A stretch of 64,000 bases of DNA from NCBI GenBank assembly GCA_965216945.1, contig CBDCGU010000003.1:186001-250000 (forward strand), read 5' to 3'. The notes under the pieces were generated by a model, which was not told the DNA's origin, did not search any database, and saw nothing but the letters and a program-made list of their open reading frames with translations. Both the position numbers and the translations under genes were made by a program. This DNA comes from DATHZQ01 sp965216945 (lineage in GTDB: Bacteria > Actinomycetota > Acidimicrobiia > Spongiisociales > UBA5794). Shown here one piece after another: positions 43,455 through 52,633 of the stretch (positions within the stretch are counted from its first letter, which is position 1; each line of letters starts with the position of its first letter).

Positions 43455-43886
43455 CTAGCCGACGACTCCGAGTTGTTGCATGAGAGAGAGCATGTCGATG
43501 ACCAGCCAGTGCTCGGCGACCTTGCCGTCTCGCATGCGAACCATGTCGTGGCCCTGCACGTCGACCGTGGCACCCGTCGGCGCGATCCCTCCGAAGTCGC
43601 CGGCGTGCGTCCCGGTGAGGTTGAAGCGCCCGGCGACCGTGTCGCCTTCCGTCACGATCAGCTCGTAGTCGATCCGCAGGTCGGGGAACGCGGTCGTGAA
43701 CGCGGCGACCTTGGTCCTGACTCCCTCGATCCCGCTGGGCTGGCCGGGGGACGCCGAGTGGTCGATGACGTCCTGGGTGTAGAACGTTTCGATATAGCTC
43801 AGGTCCTTCTGGTTGAAGACGGCTTCGACGCCTCGCTCGAAGGACACCCTGTTCTCGTTCGCCGACTTGGCGGTTGCGCTTGCCAT
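43455..43886 (-). CDS. SnoaL/NTF2-like ester cyclase, 143 aa
   Basis: ATG 43886 has AAAGGAG upstream. Typical SnoaL-type ester cyclase pattern: VEAVFNQKDLSYIETFYTQDVIDHSASPGQ, GIEGVRTKVAAFTTAFPDLRIDYELIVTEGDTVAGRFNLTGTHAGDFGGIAPTG, and MVRMRDGKVAEHWLVIDMLSLMQQLG. The fold is a cone-shaped barrel used in aromatic polyketide cyclisation, but homologues are widespread in genomes without polyketide clusters, as here. Divergent from the BTAD regulator; an 8-bp inverted repeat lies between them. Confidence 0.92.
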   Translation of the reverse strand: MASATAKSANENRVSFERGVEAVFNQKDLSYIETFYTQDVIDHSASPGQPSGIEGVRTKVAAFTTAFPDLRIDYELIVTEGDTVAGRFNLTGTHAGDFGGIAPTGATVDVQGHDMVRMRDGKVAEHWLVIDMLSLMQQLGVVG

Positions 43887-43900
43887 GGTTGGCTCCTTTC

Positions 43901-43921
43901 CATGCCGGGCCGTCCGGCATG
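43901..43921. promoter_or_regulatory. 8-bp inverted repeat between SnoaL-like gene and BTAD regulator
   Basis: CATGCCGG (43901-43908) and CCGGCATG (43914-43921) form a perfect inverted repeat with a 5-nt spacer in the 68-nt divergent interval. It may be an operator for the BTAD regulator or a 5' hairpin in the minus-strand transcript. Confidence 0.45.
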
Positions 43922-43954
43922 CCCCACAAGGTGCACTGTTAGCGTTCCAAGATC

Positions 43955-46222
43955 GTGTCCAGTCCCGCCGATCCCCGCCTCGAGATCCGGCTGCTCGGAT
44001 CTCCCGAGGTGCTCCTGGACGGGAAGGCGGTCCGGTTTCGGAGCCGCAAGGTGCTGGCGCTGCTGGCGTTTCTGACCGTCGAGGGCGGGCATCATCGCCG
44101 CGGGAAGCTCGTTGATCTGCTGTGGCCGGATAGTCCGCCGGGGAAGGGTGCGGTGACGCTGCGCAGCACCCTCTCTCGACTGCGCGAGGCTCTCGGCTCG
44201 CATGCGGCAGCGCTACTGACGGATGGCGATACGGTGAGCCTGGCTCCGAACGGGGCCTTCTTCGTCGACATCCACCGTTTGACCCAGCTCGCCAACAGCT
44301 CGATGGCGATCGTCGACCGCGAGATCGACGAGATCCTCCGCGGCCAGTTCTTGGAGGGCTTCTCCGTCGATGCGTCACCCGAATACGACGACTGGACCTC
44401 ACGATGGACCTCGTGGTACTCGAGTCGGGCGCACGATCTCCTCCAACGATCGGCTCGTTGGGCGACCGAGAGCGGTCAGCTGGCCAAGGCGGAGCTGCGC
44501 ATCAGACGGTGGGCCGACCTCTCTCCGTACGAAGAGGGACCCGTCGCATTGTTGATCGAGGTTCAGGCCCGGCGCGGGGCGCGCAGCGCGGCGCTCCAAA
44601 CGTACGATCGCTTCGTCGAGCTGCTCGCGGACGAGCTCGCGATGGCGCCAGGCGAGCAACTGACCAACTTGGCGGCGAGGGTGCGAAGCGGCGAGTACGG
44701 ATACTCACATCCCGCTGAGGCGCTCCAGGACCTGGCCGCCAAGGCAGCGGAGGAGATCACGGCGTCTCGCCCCCACATGGCCGTTGTCTACTTCGACCAA
44801 GCCGTCGAGCTCCTCGACTCGATCAACGTCGCCGCAGCCGACCAGGCGACGTCTGACGTGTTCATCGGACGAGGGCGTGCGCTCGAGCTGTGTCACCGAT
44901 TCGAGGATGCTCGGCGGAACTACGAGGAACTGGCGCACCGCGCTGCCGATGCTCACAACCTCACATGGAAACTGAGGAGCCTCCTCGAGCTGGCCAAGCT
45001 CTCCGCCACGCCCACTGAGCTGACCAACCCCGACGCCGCGCAGTCCCTGGCGGAGCAAGCACTCGACCTTGCGCGCCTGCTCGGTGACCGAGAGAGCGAA
45101 GCCGCGGCCCTCTGGACCATGCAGGTCGTCGCCCATTACTCACTGGCGGACGAGGAGGCGGCGCTGGAACACGGTCTTGCCGCACTGCAGATTGCCAGGT
45201 CGCTCGAAGACTCCCCCACGCTCCCCTATGTCCTGAACGATCTGCACTGGGTCTGCGCGACGACGGGAGACCTCGCCGCTGCGGCCGCCTTCCTCGACGA
45301 GGCGATCGACGTGTGGGATGCCGCGGGAAACGACGCCATGTTGAGTGACAGCCTCAACGGAGCAGTTCTGTTGCGGACCCTCTTGGGAGACTTCGATGGC
45401 GCCACGCATGCGGCGGAGCGGGGGGCGGCCGTCGCTCGCCGGACGAACAACGTGTGGAACCAGCTCTCGGTGAACGCCAACCTCGGAATGATGCACCGCG
45501 AGACCGGCAACTACGGGCCCGGCATTTCCGCTCTCCAGGCCTCGATCGACCTGGCAAAGCAAGAGATGCCGGTGGCCCGACCGTACTTCCAGACCACGCT
45601 GGCGACCCTCTTGGCCGACATTGGCGCAAACGATGAAGTCTTGGCGATCTGCGATGACATTGAGGCGAGCGGACACGCCAGCCCACCGTTCTGGAGACTC
45701 GGCGAGTCGATCGACATGATTCGCATCCGCGTCGCGCTGGCGCGTGGCACTGCGACGCAGGATCACCTCGACGAGCTGGCGACGATCGGTGCACAGCCTC
45801 TGGGGCTCGCCCACGTCAGCTTCCTCGCTCCGCTTCTCGAGATGGAGGCTGCGTTCGCCACGGGAGATTGCGGGCGTGTGGCAGACCGCGCGGAGCGCTT
45901 CGTGAACGCCGCGACGCATGCCTCCGTGCGGCTCGGCGTGGCCGAGGCCCTGCTGCACAAGGGTCGAGCAGAGGCCACTCAGGGATCGGTGGCCGATGCG
46001 ATCAAGACCCTGCAGCAAGCCCTGGAAGAGGCCACCGACCTCGGTGCGCATCGTGTCATCTGGCGCATTCACGCTGCGCTGGCCGAGGTCTTCGCCGCGG
46101 CGGGTCAAGATGGCGACGCGGAGAATTCGCAAAAGGCGGCGATCTCGGGTCGCGAAGCCGTGCGGGCTCGCGTGCCCCGCGGCCCGTACCGCAGCTCGTT
46201 CGATGCGGTCAACTACGCATAG
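43955..46222 (+). CDS. BTAD (SARP-like) transcriptional regulator with TPR C terminus, 755 aa
   Basis: GTG 43955 opens the frame without a clear ribosome site. An OmpR-like winged helix (LEIRLLGSPEVLLDGKAVRF followed by RSRKVLALLAFLTVEGGHHRRGKLVDLLW) and bacterial transcriptional activator domain (about residues 100-245; YEEGPVALLIEVQARRGARSAALQTYDRF) are followed by about 500 residues of TPR-like helical hairpins (EEAALEHGLAALQIARSLEDS, GDLAAAAAFLDEAIDVW, GDFDGATHAAERG). No P-loop NB-ARC ATPase is present between them, unlike AfsR. Divergent from SnoaL- and ABM-like genes, which are the likely targets. Confidence 0.9.
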   Translation: MSSPADPRLEIRLLGSPEVLLDGKAVRFRSRKVLALLAFLTVEGGHHRRGKLVDLLWPDSPPGKGAVTLRSTLSRLREALGSHAAALLTDGDTVSLAPNGAFFVDIHRLTQLANSSMAIVDREIDEILRGQFLEGFSVDASPEYDDWTSRWTSWYSSRAHDLLQRSARWATESGQLAKAELRIRRWADLSPYEEGPVALLIEVQARRGARSAALQTYDRFVELLADELAMAPGEQLTNLAARVRSGEYGYSHPAEALQDLAAKAAEEITASRPHMAVVYFDQAVELLDSINVAAADQATSDVFIGRGRALELCHRFEDARRNYEELAHRAADAHNLTWKLRSLLELAKLSATPTELTNPDAAQSLAEQALDLARLLGDRESEAAALWTMQVVAHYSLADEEAALEHGLAALQIARSLEDSPTLPYVLNDLHWVCATTGDLAAAAAFLDEAIDVWDAAGNDAMLSDSLNGAVLLRTLLGDFDGATHAAERGAAVARRTNNVWNQLSVNANLGMMHRETGNYGPGISALQASIDLAKQEMPVARPYFQTTLATLLADIGANDEVLAICDDIEASGHASPPFWRLGESIDMIRIRVALARGTATQDHLDELATIGAQPLGLAHVSFLAPLLEMEAAFATGDCGRVADRAERFVNAATHASVRLGVAEALLHKGRAEATQGSVADAIKTLQQALEEATDLGAHRVIWRIHAALAEVFAAAGQDGDAENSQKAAISGREAVRARVPRGPYRSSFDAVNYA

Positions 46223-46231
46223 CATCGGGCC

Positions 46232-47077
46232 ATGGCATCGCTTGCTGAGCTACTCCGTCAACTCGAATCGGCCTGGGAGAACCTCGACGAGGCCCTGGTG
46301 GATCTCGACGACGCCGAGTGGGGTCATCCTCATGGGAGGCACTGGAGCTTCCGCGATGTTCCCTACCACCTGGGCTACTTCGACAGCGAGATGATCGCGG
46401 CGCCGATCGAGCTGGGGGCGACCGCGTCCGAGGAACAGACGCCTGTGTTCGCAACCTTGGCCGAGCTGAATAGGTGGAACGACGCAAAGCTCGACGCTCG
46501 TCCCGTCGCGCTGACGCCGGACGAGCTCGTGTACGGCATGCGTCGGTCACGGCAGCGCATCAGAGCCGCGCTGGGCGATGTCGACGACAGCAACCTCGCC
46601 GACCCGGTTCTCCTCCGTCTGCCGGGCACGGGATGGTCGAGTCTCGAAGATGCGCTGCGCCTCGCACAGGTGCACACGTGGAATCACTTTGCCGAGGCGA
46701 AGCTACGTCGCGGACTGACCGGGCCGGTGGCTGATGCGGCGGTCGTTCACGCAGCGCTCAGCTCGAATCTGTCCTCGATGCCCATGGTGTTCAAGCCCTC
46801 AGCCGCAACGAGACCGATGGTCACACAGATGAGCATTGGTGGCCCCGGAGGTGGAGATTGGGTGATCAAGGTCGCCGGTGGCGACTGCTCGGTCGTCGAG
46901 GGCCTCGCAAGCCAACCGGACCTCACGATGCGCTATCGAGATGCCGACTCGTTCGCCGCTGCGGCCTTCTCCGTGGTCCACCCCATGCGGTTGATGCTGA
47001 GCGGTCGCCTGAGGGTCGAGGGACTGCCGAAACTGGGCAGGTTCGCCTCCATGTTCGCAACGTCGCACCGCAGCTGA
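46232..47077 (+). CDS. DinB/mycothiol-type N domain plus SCP2-like C domain protein, 281 aa
   Basis: ATG 46232 lies 10 nt after the BTAD gene. Residues about 1-160 form a DinB-like four-helix bundle with HWSFRDVPYHLGYFDSEM and HTWNHFAEAKLRRGL, giving spaced His residues that could hold a metal as in mycothiol-dependent maleylpyruvate isomerases. Residues about 185-281 resemble an SCP2/alkyl-sulfatase C-terminal lipid-binding fold (DWVIKVAGGDCSVVEGLASQPDLTMRYRDADSFAAAAFSVVHPMRLMLSGRLRVEG). Combined domains suggest a thiol-dependent transferase or isomerase with a hydrophobic substrate. The substrate is unknown. Confidence 0.82.
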   Translation: MASLAELLRQLESAWENLDEALVDLDDAEWGHPHGRHWSFRDVPYHLGYFDSEMIAAPIELGATASEEQTPVFATLAELNRWNDAKLDARPVALTPDELVYGMRRSRQRIRAALGDVDDSNLADPVLLRLPGTGWSSLEDALRLAQVHTWNHFAEAKLRRGLTGPVADAAVVHAALSSNLSSMPMVFKPSAATRPMVTQMSIGGPGGGDWVIKVAGGDCSVVEGLASQPDLTMRYRDADSFAAAAFSVVHPMRLMLSGRLRVEGLPKLGRFASMFATSHRS

Positions 47078-47346
47078 CCGGCAGTTGCGCATTGATCGCC
47101 CGAGACGGCCGCCTTGGAGCCGGGCCGGCACGCCGGCCGCGATGCGGGCGACCGACGTTGTAACCTCATCGCGGTGTCAATCGACTTGCCCGCCTCCTCG
47201 GAGGCGGCGTGCGTGACTCGGGGAGGGTTGGTGGTCGGCGGTTCCGTGCGGTCGGTAGGCGTTGTTTGGACGTTTCCGATGTCTGGTGGTCGCCGACCCG
47301 TCTGGAGCGTTCCAGGCCGCTCGTCTCGACAGCGCCTCGTTCGTCG
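47078..47346. other. Intergenic, no gene recognised
   Basis: No coding pattern is convincing. The region contains a G-rich segment (GGGAGGGTTGGTGGTCGGCGG around 47220). The upstream in-frame GTG for the cyclase at 47209 would add 46 residues without conserved sequence, so it is not used. Confidence 0.4.
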
Positions 47347-48570
47347 ATGACGCGCACTCTCGAGTTCCTGCTGTCGTTTGGGGCCTACCCGGAGGAACCC
47401 GAAAACCAGAGAGCGATTCGGCGGATCATCGTGGCGGGGATTCTGTTGAGCAACTTCGCCACGATTCCATCCGTGGTGAGCGATCTCGCGGCAGGCTACA
47501 CGTGGGTGGCCGTTGCGAACGCCGCCGTGGCTCTACTCGTTCCCGTGCTGCTCACCACTCTGAATCTGGCCCCTCACCGCTTCGCCGTGGTGGTGCATGT
47601 GATGTTTGTCGCGGTCTATCTGCTGTTGCTCTTTGAGACCGCAGCGCTTGGCGGACTGCTCGACTCTGGGATCACAGCCGTTTACGTGCTGACCCTCGTC
47701 GTCGGTGCCCTCATCGCCTTCGGACTGGCTACCGCCGTGTGGTGGTTCGGGGCGTTCGCCGCCGCCGTTGCGTACTCCGTTGTGATCCCGACCTGGATCG
47801 ACCCGATCTATGTGGTGAGCGATCCGACCGTCGATGCGGCACTCAATCTGGCCGCGGCCGGGATCGTCCTGTTTGCGGTGACGGTGTACTTCGTCCGGCA
47901 ACGAGACCATTTTCAGAGGGAGTCTGACGACCTCCTCCACAACATTCTGCCCGATGAGGTCGTCACTCGGTTGAAGACCTCACCTCAGCTGATCGCCGAC
48001 TCGTATGACTCGGCATCGGTCCTGTTTGCAGATGTCGTTGACTTCACTCCGATGTCGGCAGGCATGTCACCCAATGAGCTCGTCGGGCTTCTGAACAACC
48101 TGTTCTCCACCTTTGATCGCTTCGTGGAGGATCTGGGTCTCGAGAAGATCAAGACGATCGGCGATGAGTACATGGTGGCATCGGGAATCCCCTCGGTTCG
48201 GGCCAACCACGCACAAGCGATCGCCGACCTCGCCCTCCGCATGAGAGACGAGCTTGCGGCGAACCGGATCGATGGCCGTGAAGTCAGGATGCGGATCGGT
48301 ATCAACTCGGGGCCTGTGGTGGCCGGCATCATCGGTACCCGCAAGTTCTCGTACGACCTCTGGGGAGATGTCGTGAACACGGCCAGCCGCATGGAATCCG
48401 AAGGGATCGAAGGCTCCATCCAGATCAGCGAAGCGACCTATCAGCTCATCAGCGAGGAGTTCGTCTGCGAATCCCGAGGCAAGATCCCTGTAAAGGGCAA
48501 GGGGTATCTGCAGACGTACCTCCTTCTCTCGCGCAAGGCCAAGGAGCGGGCATCCGGGGCGCCGACATAG
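47347..48570 (+). CDS. Membrane-bound class III adenylate cyclase (six TM helices), 407 aa
   Basis: ATG 47347 (MTRTLEFLLSFGAYPEE) is chosen because the helices begin there; no strong ribosome site is seen. Six TM helices (residues about 25-180) join through a signalling helix with FQRESDDLLHNILPDEVV to a cyclase domain. Metal Asp lies in VLFADVVDFTPMS, the purine-specifying Lys in LEKIKTIGDEYMVASG, then MRIGINSGPVVAGIIG and YDLWGDVVNTASRMES with the Asp, Asn and Arg of the active site. The Lys/Asp specificity pair predicts ATP to cAMP. The 6-TM class (like Rv1625c and mammalian halves) acts as a homodimer and may sense a membrane signal. Confidence 0.93.
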   Translation: MTRTLEFLLSFGAYPEEPENQRAIRRIIVAGILLSNFATIPSVVSDLAAGYTWVAVANAAVALLVPVLLTTLNLAPHRFAVVVHVMFVAVYLLLLFETAALGGLLDSGITAVYVLTLVVGALIAFGLATAVWWFGAFAAAVAYSVVIPTWIDPIYVVSDPTVDAALNLAAAGIVLFAVTVYFVRQRDHFQRESDDLLHNILPDEVVTRLKTSPQLIADSYDSASVLFADVVDFTPMSAGMSPNELVGLLNNLFSTFDRFVEDLGLEKIKTIGDEYMVASGIPSVRANHAQAIADLALRMRDELAANRIDGREVRMRIGINSGPVVAGIIGTRKFSYDLWGDVVNTASRMESEGIEGSIQISEATYQLISEEFVCESRGKIPVKGKGYLQTYLLLSRKAKERASGAPT

Positions 48571-48631
48571 GTTGCCGACGCCCGCTGCGCCGCGTTCGCG
48601 ATGTGTGAGGTGGCCACTGCGCACGGGTTGC

Positions 48632-51600
48632 TCAGGACAGTTGGACGAACTCCGCGGTCGAGGCGATCCCGTCGGGCGTGACGATGAACAGCATCCACAT
48701 GCCCGGAGGTGCGACGTTGCCATCCACCGGAGCCGTTGCCGTGAGCGTGTTGGCGTTGGTCACGGAGAACGGAAGCCGCACGAGTCGCTGGTTTGCGTCG
48801 GTGTGGTGGGTCACCGCGAGCGGGCGCAAGAGCACCACAGAACCGACGCCCGCTGCGTCCGGCGTGCCAACATCGAAGGTCGCACCATACGCCACGGCTC
48901 CAAGCGGCGCAGAGATGCTTGGCCGCACCGGCGCATCGACGTAGCCCGGCGTGAACATCTCCATCGTCCGCAGGTCGCGAGCCGGTGTACCGCCCAACGT
49001 GGGATCGATCCCGCCAGCGCTGAGCACTCGGCCGTCGGGCAGGAGGACCGCGACCGAGTGGTATTGCCGGGGTGACGTCATCGCCGGCGTCAGCGTCCAC
49101 GTGTCCGTCGCCGGGTCGTAGATCTCCGCCTCATGCACCGGGTTCGGATCGGCTGCCCATTTGCCGTTGCGCTGTCCGCCGACCGCGAGGATCTTGCCGT
49201 CCGGAAGGAGCACCGCATTGACGTTCGTGCGAGGCGCGTTGAGGTCGGCGATTCGGTACCACGATGGGACGGGCACAAGCGACGTCACATCTATCGCCTC
49301 GCAACTCTGCGGGTTCTTGACTCCGGCCGCTCCGCCACCGATGACGTACACAATGGTGACCGGCGGGTTGACGGTTGCGTCAACTACAGTCACCGCCGCC
49401 CCCTCCTGTCGGTCTGGGAACTCCATGGGTGCGAGGTCAGACCACGTACCACTGTTGGCTCCGGTGAACGCCAACCGGGCCGCGTTGGTGCCACCTTCGT
49501 TGCCCCAAGCGGTGCGTGACCAGAAGATCTCTCCGGATGGCAGCAGGTGCAAGCTCGGGTATAGGCCGCTGAAGAGCCGATCGGCTCCGGCAATCGCCGT
49601 CCAGGCGTCTGTCGCTGGATCGAAGATCTCGTGCATGGCGCCAGACCCGGCACCCGACGCGGCCATCACCCTGCCGTCGGCCAGTGTCAGCAGCGTCGGA
49701 TACCACCGGATTGCTTGCATGTCGTTGGGCAGCTTCGTCCACGTCTCCGTGGCCGGGTCGAATACGTGGGTGGAGGGAATCCTGGGATCTCCTGAGTCGG
49801 GCCGGTCCCCGCCGCCGACGAGCAACCGACCGTCTTCGAGGAACGAATGCCCGGCACAGAACAGGTTCTCGCCGAACGGTTGGTTGACGAACGTGTCGGT
49901 CGCCGGGTCGTACATCGCCGACTCGAGCGGGTAGTCGGCGAGGAGGTGATATTGCTCGGCTCGGCCGGAGAACAGCAGCACCTTTCCCGTGTGCAGCACG
50001 GCGGCGTGCACGGGAAACACCGGTGAGTCGGTGAGCGGATCCCAGCGCCCCACGCCGACCGTACCGCAACGATCCAGCTCGACTTCCCTGCAACTGTGAT
50101 GGTGCGGATCGCAGTCCGTGGGCAGTTCGAACCCAAGCTCCTCCCGTTGGCGGCGCGTCAGCTCGAGCTCCTGGGTGACATGTACCACCGCGGCCATGCC
50201 TTGCATCATGTGGGGCTCGACGTGGCAGTGGACGGGGAGGTCTCCGCATACCGTGACTCGCTCTCGCTTGGACTTGTCCCGCTTTTCGCGCTTGTCCTTG
50301 CAGGGAGGCAGGATCACGTCGGGAACGATCGTGTCGGCCGTGAACGACTCGGCCGGTCCGAGGCTCTCGGTGTCGAGGTACTGCTTGCCGCGTTGCCAAC
50401 GCATGGCGTGGGTGTGGAAATTGTGCCAGTCCATCCCGAAGTCGAGATTGAACACGTACCAGCGAATCCGCTTGCCGGACACGGCGTTGATGCGCGGCGT
50501 ATTGCCAACGAACGTGCGGCCGTTGACACAGAACGACTGCAGCGAGCCTGCACCTGCAGACTCTGTCACCGTGTGGACCTGGTTGCCGACATGGGTCCAC
50601 GTCACCGTCCCTCCAGGCGCAACCTCGACCACGGCCGGATCGAATCGCGGCGGATCGTCTGCGATGTCGACGTTGACGTTCGCCGGTGCGGTTGGTTTCA
50701 CGTCGACCGTGCCGACCATCGGGTGGAAGCGGCAGAAGTAGGACGACTCACCCTCCAGTGGGAACGTATACGCAAAGGTGTCGCCGGGGTGCAGCGTGCC
50801 CGAGTCGTACACAGAGGAGCCTCGCTCGCCCTGCATCCGATGGAGGAAGAAGGGCACCTCGTAGTCGGGCCGGGGCTTGCGGTGATCGCGGACCACGATC
50901 CCGCCGAAGAGGCCACGGTTGGTGACGTCCATCACATGCCGGTAATGCCCGTGGAACGGCCAAGCACCGACGGAGTCGCGAGCGACGTCGAACGTGTAGG
51001 TCCAGGTCTCGCCCGGACAGATCTCGTCCGAACGACCCCCTTCCGACCCGTTCACACCGAGCGGCCAAGCTCCGTCCGAGTCGACCCCGTAGTCGAGGCC
51101 ATGGACGTGCAGCGAATGGGGACGATCATCTCCGTTGAGTACATGGATCCGTAGCCGCTGACCCGGCCGGGTGTAGATGACGGTGCCGGGTACGCGCGTG
51201 TACGCCGGCGGCTCGGTCGAGTCGGTGGCGACGATCGGCTCGTCCTTGACGATCGTGTACGACCCATCGGTGTACTCGCGGTACACGAGCGCATCCAACT
51301 TGCGCATCTCGACCTCTGCGTCCGGGATCGTGGCGTCCTCGTGCCCTTCGTTGCGGAAGCAGTCGGCGCGGTACATGCCATGTGCGTCCTCGTTGGGGAA
51401 CACCGGGCTATAGCCCTTGATCTCCTCGATCTTCAGGTAGATGTCCCTGAATCTGCACGGCTTGGGACGGTGCTTGCGCTTCTTGCGCTTGCCACGCCGA
51501 TCGAGGTCGATGCGGTGCTTCTTCTTCGACTCACGGTCCCATCGTGGCGAGTCCTCGTGGTCCAACACGAGTTCTTCATCGTCGAACGCCGAGATACACA

Positions 51601-51805
51601 GCTCGGGAGAGTCGTCGCCAAACCGGCGACGCAGAGTCTCCTGGCTGATCGCGACGATGAACGAACCATCGTCGTCCGTCGTGGCTCGCGCCACGAGATC
51701 GTCGGAGACGTAGTCGGCGTCCCACACTTCGATCTCGAGACCAGGAATGCCCTCATCCGTTTCGCTGTCGTACAACTGGCCCTCTATTACGAAGTCGGCC
51801 GCCAT
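48632..51805 (-). CDS. Multicopper oxidase fused to galactose-oxidase-like copper-radical oxidase, 1057 aa
   Basis: ATG 51805 has GAGGG 7 nt upstream. Residues 1-130 are a small beta domain with a Lys/Arg-rich stretch (about 94-117). Residues 190-545 carry multicopper oxidase ligands: PHSLHVHG (H230, H233, H235), FHGHYRH (H285, H287), HNFHTHAM (H461, H464, H466) and HCHVEPHMMQGM (H526, C527, H528, H532, M537), plus a second blue-copper-like YFCRFHPM (C358, H361, M363). Residues 590-1057 are a kelch propeller and C-terminal Ig domain with copper-radical oxidase ligands C650, Y702 (RWYPT), Y915-H916 (RQYHS) and H1000 (TH...QR). Both active sites appear intact. No clear signal peptide. Substrate unknown. 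Confidence 0.93.
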   Translation of the reverse strand: MAADFVIEGQLYDSETDEGIPGLEIEVWDADYVSDDLVARATTDDDGSFIVAISQETLRRRFGDDSPELCISAFDDEELVLDHEDSPRWDRESKKKHRIDLDRRGKRKKRKHRPKPCRFRDIYLKIEEIKGYSPVFPNEDAHGMYRADCFRNEGHEDATIPDAEVEMRKLDALVYREYTDGSYTIVKDEPIVATDSTEPPAYTRVPGTVIYTRPGQRLRIHVLNGDDRPHSLHVHGLDYGVDSDGAWPLGVNGSEGGRSDEICPGETWTYTFDVARDSVGAWPFHGHYRHVMDVTNRGLFGGIVVRDHRKPRPDYEVPFFLHRMQGERGSSVYDSGTLHPGDTFAYTFPLEGESSYFCRFHPMVGTVDVKPTAPANVNVDIADDPPRFDPAVVEVAPGGTVTWTHVGNQVHTVTESAGAGSLQSFCVNGRTFVGNTPRINAVSGKRIRWYVFNLDFGMDWHNFHTHAMRWQRGKQYLDTESLGPAESFTADTIVPDVILPPCKDKREKRDKSKRERVTVCGDLPVHCHVEPHMMQGMAAVVHVTQELELTRRQREELGFELPTDCDPHHHSCREVELDRCGTVGVGRWDPLTDSPVFPVHAAVLHTGKVLLFSGRAEQYHLLADYPLESAMYDPATDTFVNQPFGENLFCAGHSFLEDGRLLVGGGDRPDSGDPRIPSTHVFDPATETWTKLPNDMQAIRWYPTLLTLADGRVMAASGAGSGAMHEIFDPATDAWTAIAGADRLFSGLYPSLHLLPSGEIFWSRTAWGNEGGTNAARLAFTGANSGTWSDLAPMEFPDRQEGAAVTVVDATVNPPVTIVYVIGGGAAGVKNPQSCEAIDVTSLVPVPSWYRIADLNAPRTNVNAVLLPDGKILAVGGQRNGKWAADPNPVHEAEIYDPATDTWTLTPAMTSPRQYHSVAVLLPDGRVLSAGGIDPTLGGTPARDLRTMEMFTPGYVDAPVRPSISAPLGAVAYGATFDVGTPDAAGVGSVVLLRPLAVTHHTDANQRLVRLPFSVTNANTLTATAPVDGNVAPPGMWMLFIVTPDGIASTAEFVQLS

Positions 51806-52168
51806 GACAGAGCCCTCCACGCTCGGGACAGGTTTCAAACAATGAGATGCAGCAGGCACCGCGGTGATACATGCAAGTGCCGGACGTTTTCGCACAATCG
51901 AGCTGACCCTCACCGTTCGAACGCCATCTCGGCGTGGAGACGTCATCAACGCTCAATCGTGAGCTGCCTCACCATCTCCAATGTCGCGGGCTCCGCCGCA
52001 GCATCCAACATCCGGCCAGCAGGCACTCGCAGACCCCGGTCAGCGTTCGACTCGGCCTCGACCGCACCGAGCACGGCACCGGGCCCGGCGCCCCCTCAAT
52101 CACCTGGATCGCGATCGGTCAATACGGTCGGTGGGCTCATTTGGCCGAGGTCTGACGGGTAGTGGTCA
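51806..52168. other. 363-nt intergenic region without recognised gene
   Basis: Upstream of the copper-oxidase fusion and the F420 gene. Open frames here are short with no family pattern. No strong hairpin or palindrome was found; it presumably holds the two divergent promoters. Confidence 0.4.
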
Positions 52169-52633
52169 ATGATCCGGGTCGAAGCCGGACCGGTTCGCAC
52201 CGGTGTAGGGTGCGGGATCGACTACCAAGCCTTCAACCAATCGGTCATCGAAGAGTTCCGGGCGAACTCGGGCGTCCTGAGCGGAGACCTCGCAGAGATG
52301 CCCGTCGTGCTCGTGACGATGACAGGCGCAAGGTCGGGCCGGGAGATCTGCAAGCCCCTGTTGCACACCAGAGACGGCGACGACATCGTGGTCATCGCCT
52401 CGAACGGAGGTGCGCCCCGCCACCCGGCCTGGTACCACAACCTCGTTGCGAACCCAGTCGTGACCATCGAGCTCGGCGCTGATCGGTGGCGTGCGACTGC
52501 GGTGCTCACGGAGGGCGACGACCGCCAGCGCCTCTTCGAACAGCTCGCGTCCACGCCGCAGATGGCCGAGTACGCAGCTCGAGTGAGCGACGTGAGCCGT
52601 GAGATTCCGATCTTTCGATTGGTCCGCTCGTGA
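52169..52633 (+). CDS. Second F420 (deazaflavin)-dependent nitroreductase family protein, 154 aa
   Basis: ATG 52169 with no strong ribosome site; the conserved region begins near GIDYQAFNQSVIEEFRAN. Ddn-type pattern: MPVVLVTMTGARSGREICKPLL, DDIVVIASNGGAPRHPAWYHNLVANPVVTIELG and AYAARVSDVSREIPIFRLVR. This is the more typical Ddn/Rv1558-like version, longer than the copy at 33062 and clearly distinct from it. It reduces nitroaromatics or quinone-like acceptors with F420H2. Convergent with the DUF4236-type gene. Confidence 0.93.
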   Translation: MIRVEAGPVRTGVGCGIDYQAFNQSVIEEFRANSGVLSGDLAEMPVVLVTMTGARSGREICKPLLHTRDGDDIVVIASNGGAPRHPAWYHNLVANPVVTIELGADRWRATAVLTEGDDRQRLFEQLASTPQMAEYAARVSDVSREIPIFRLVRS

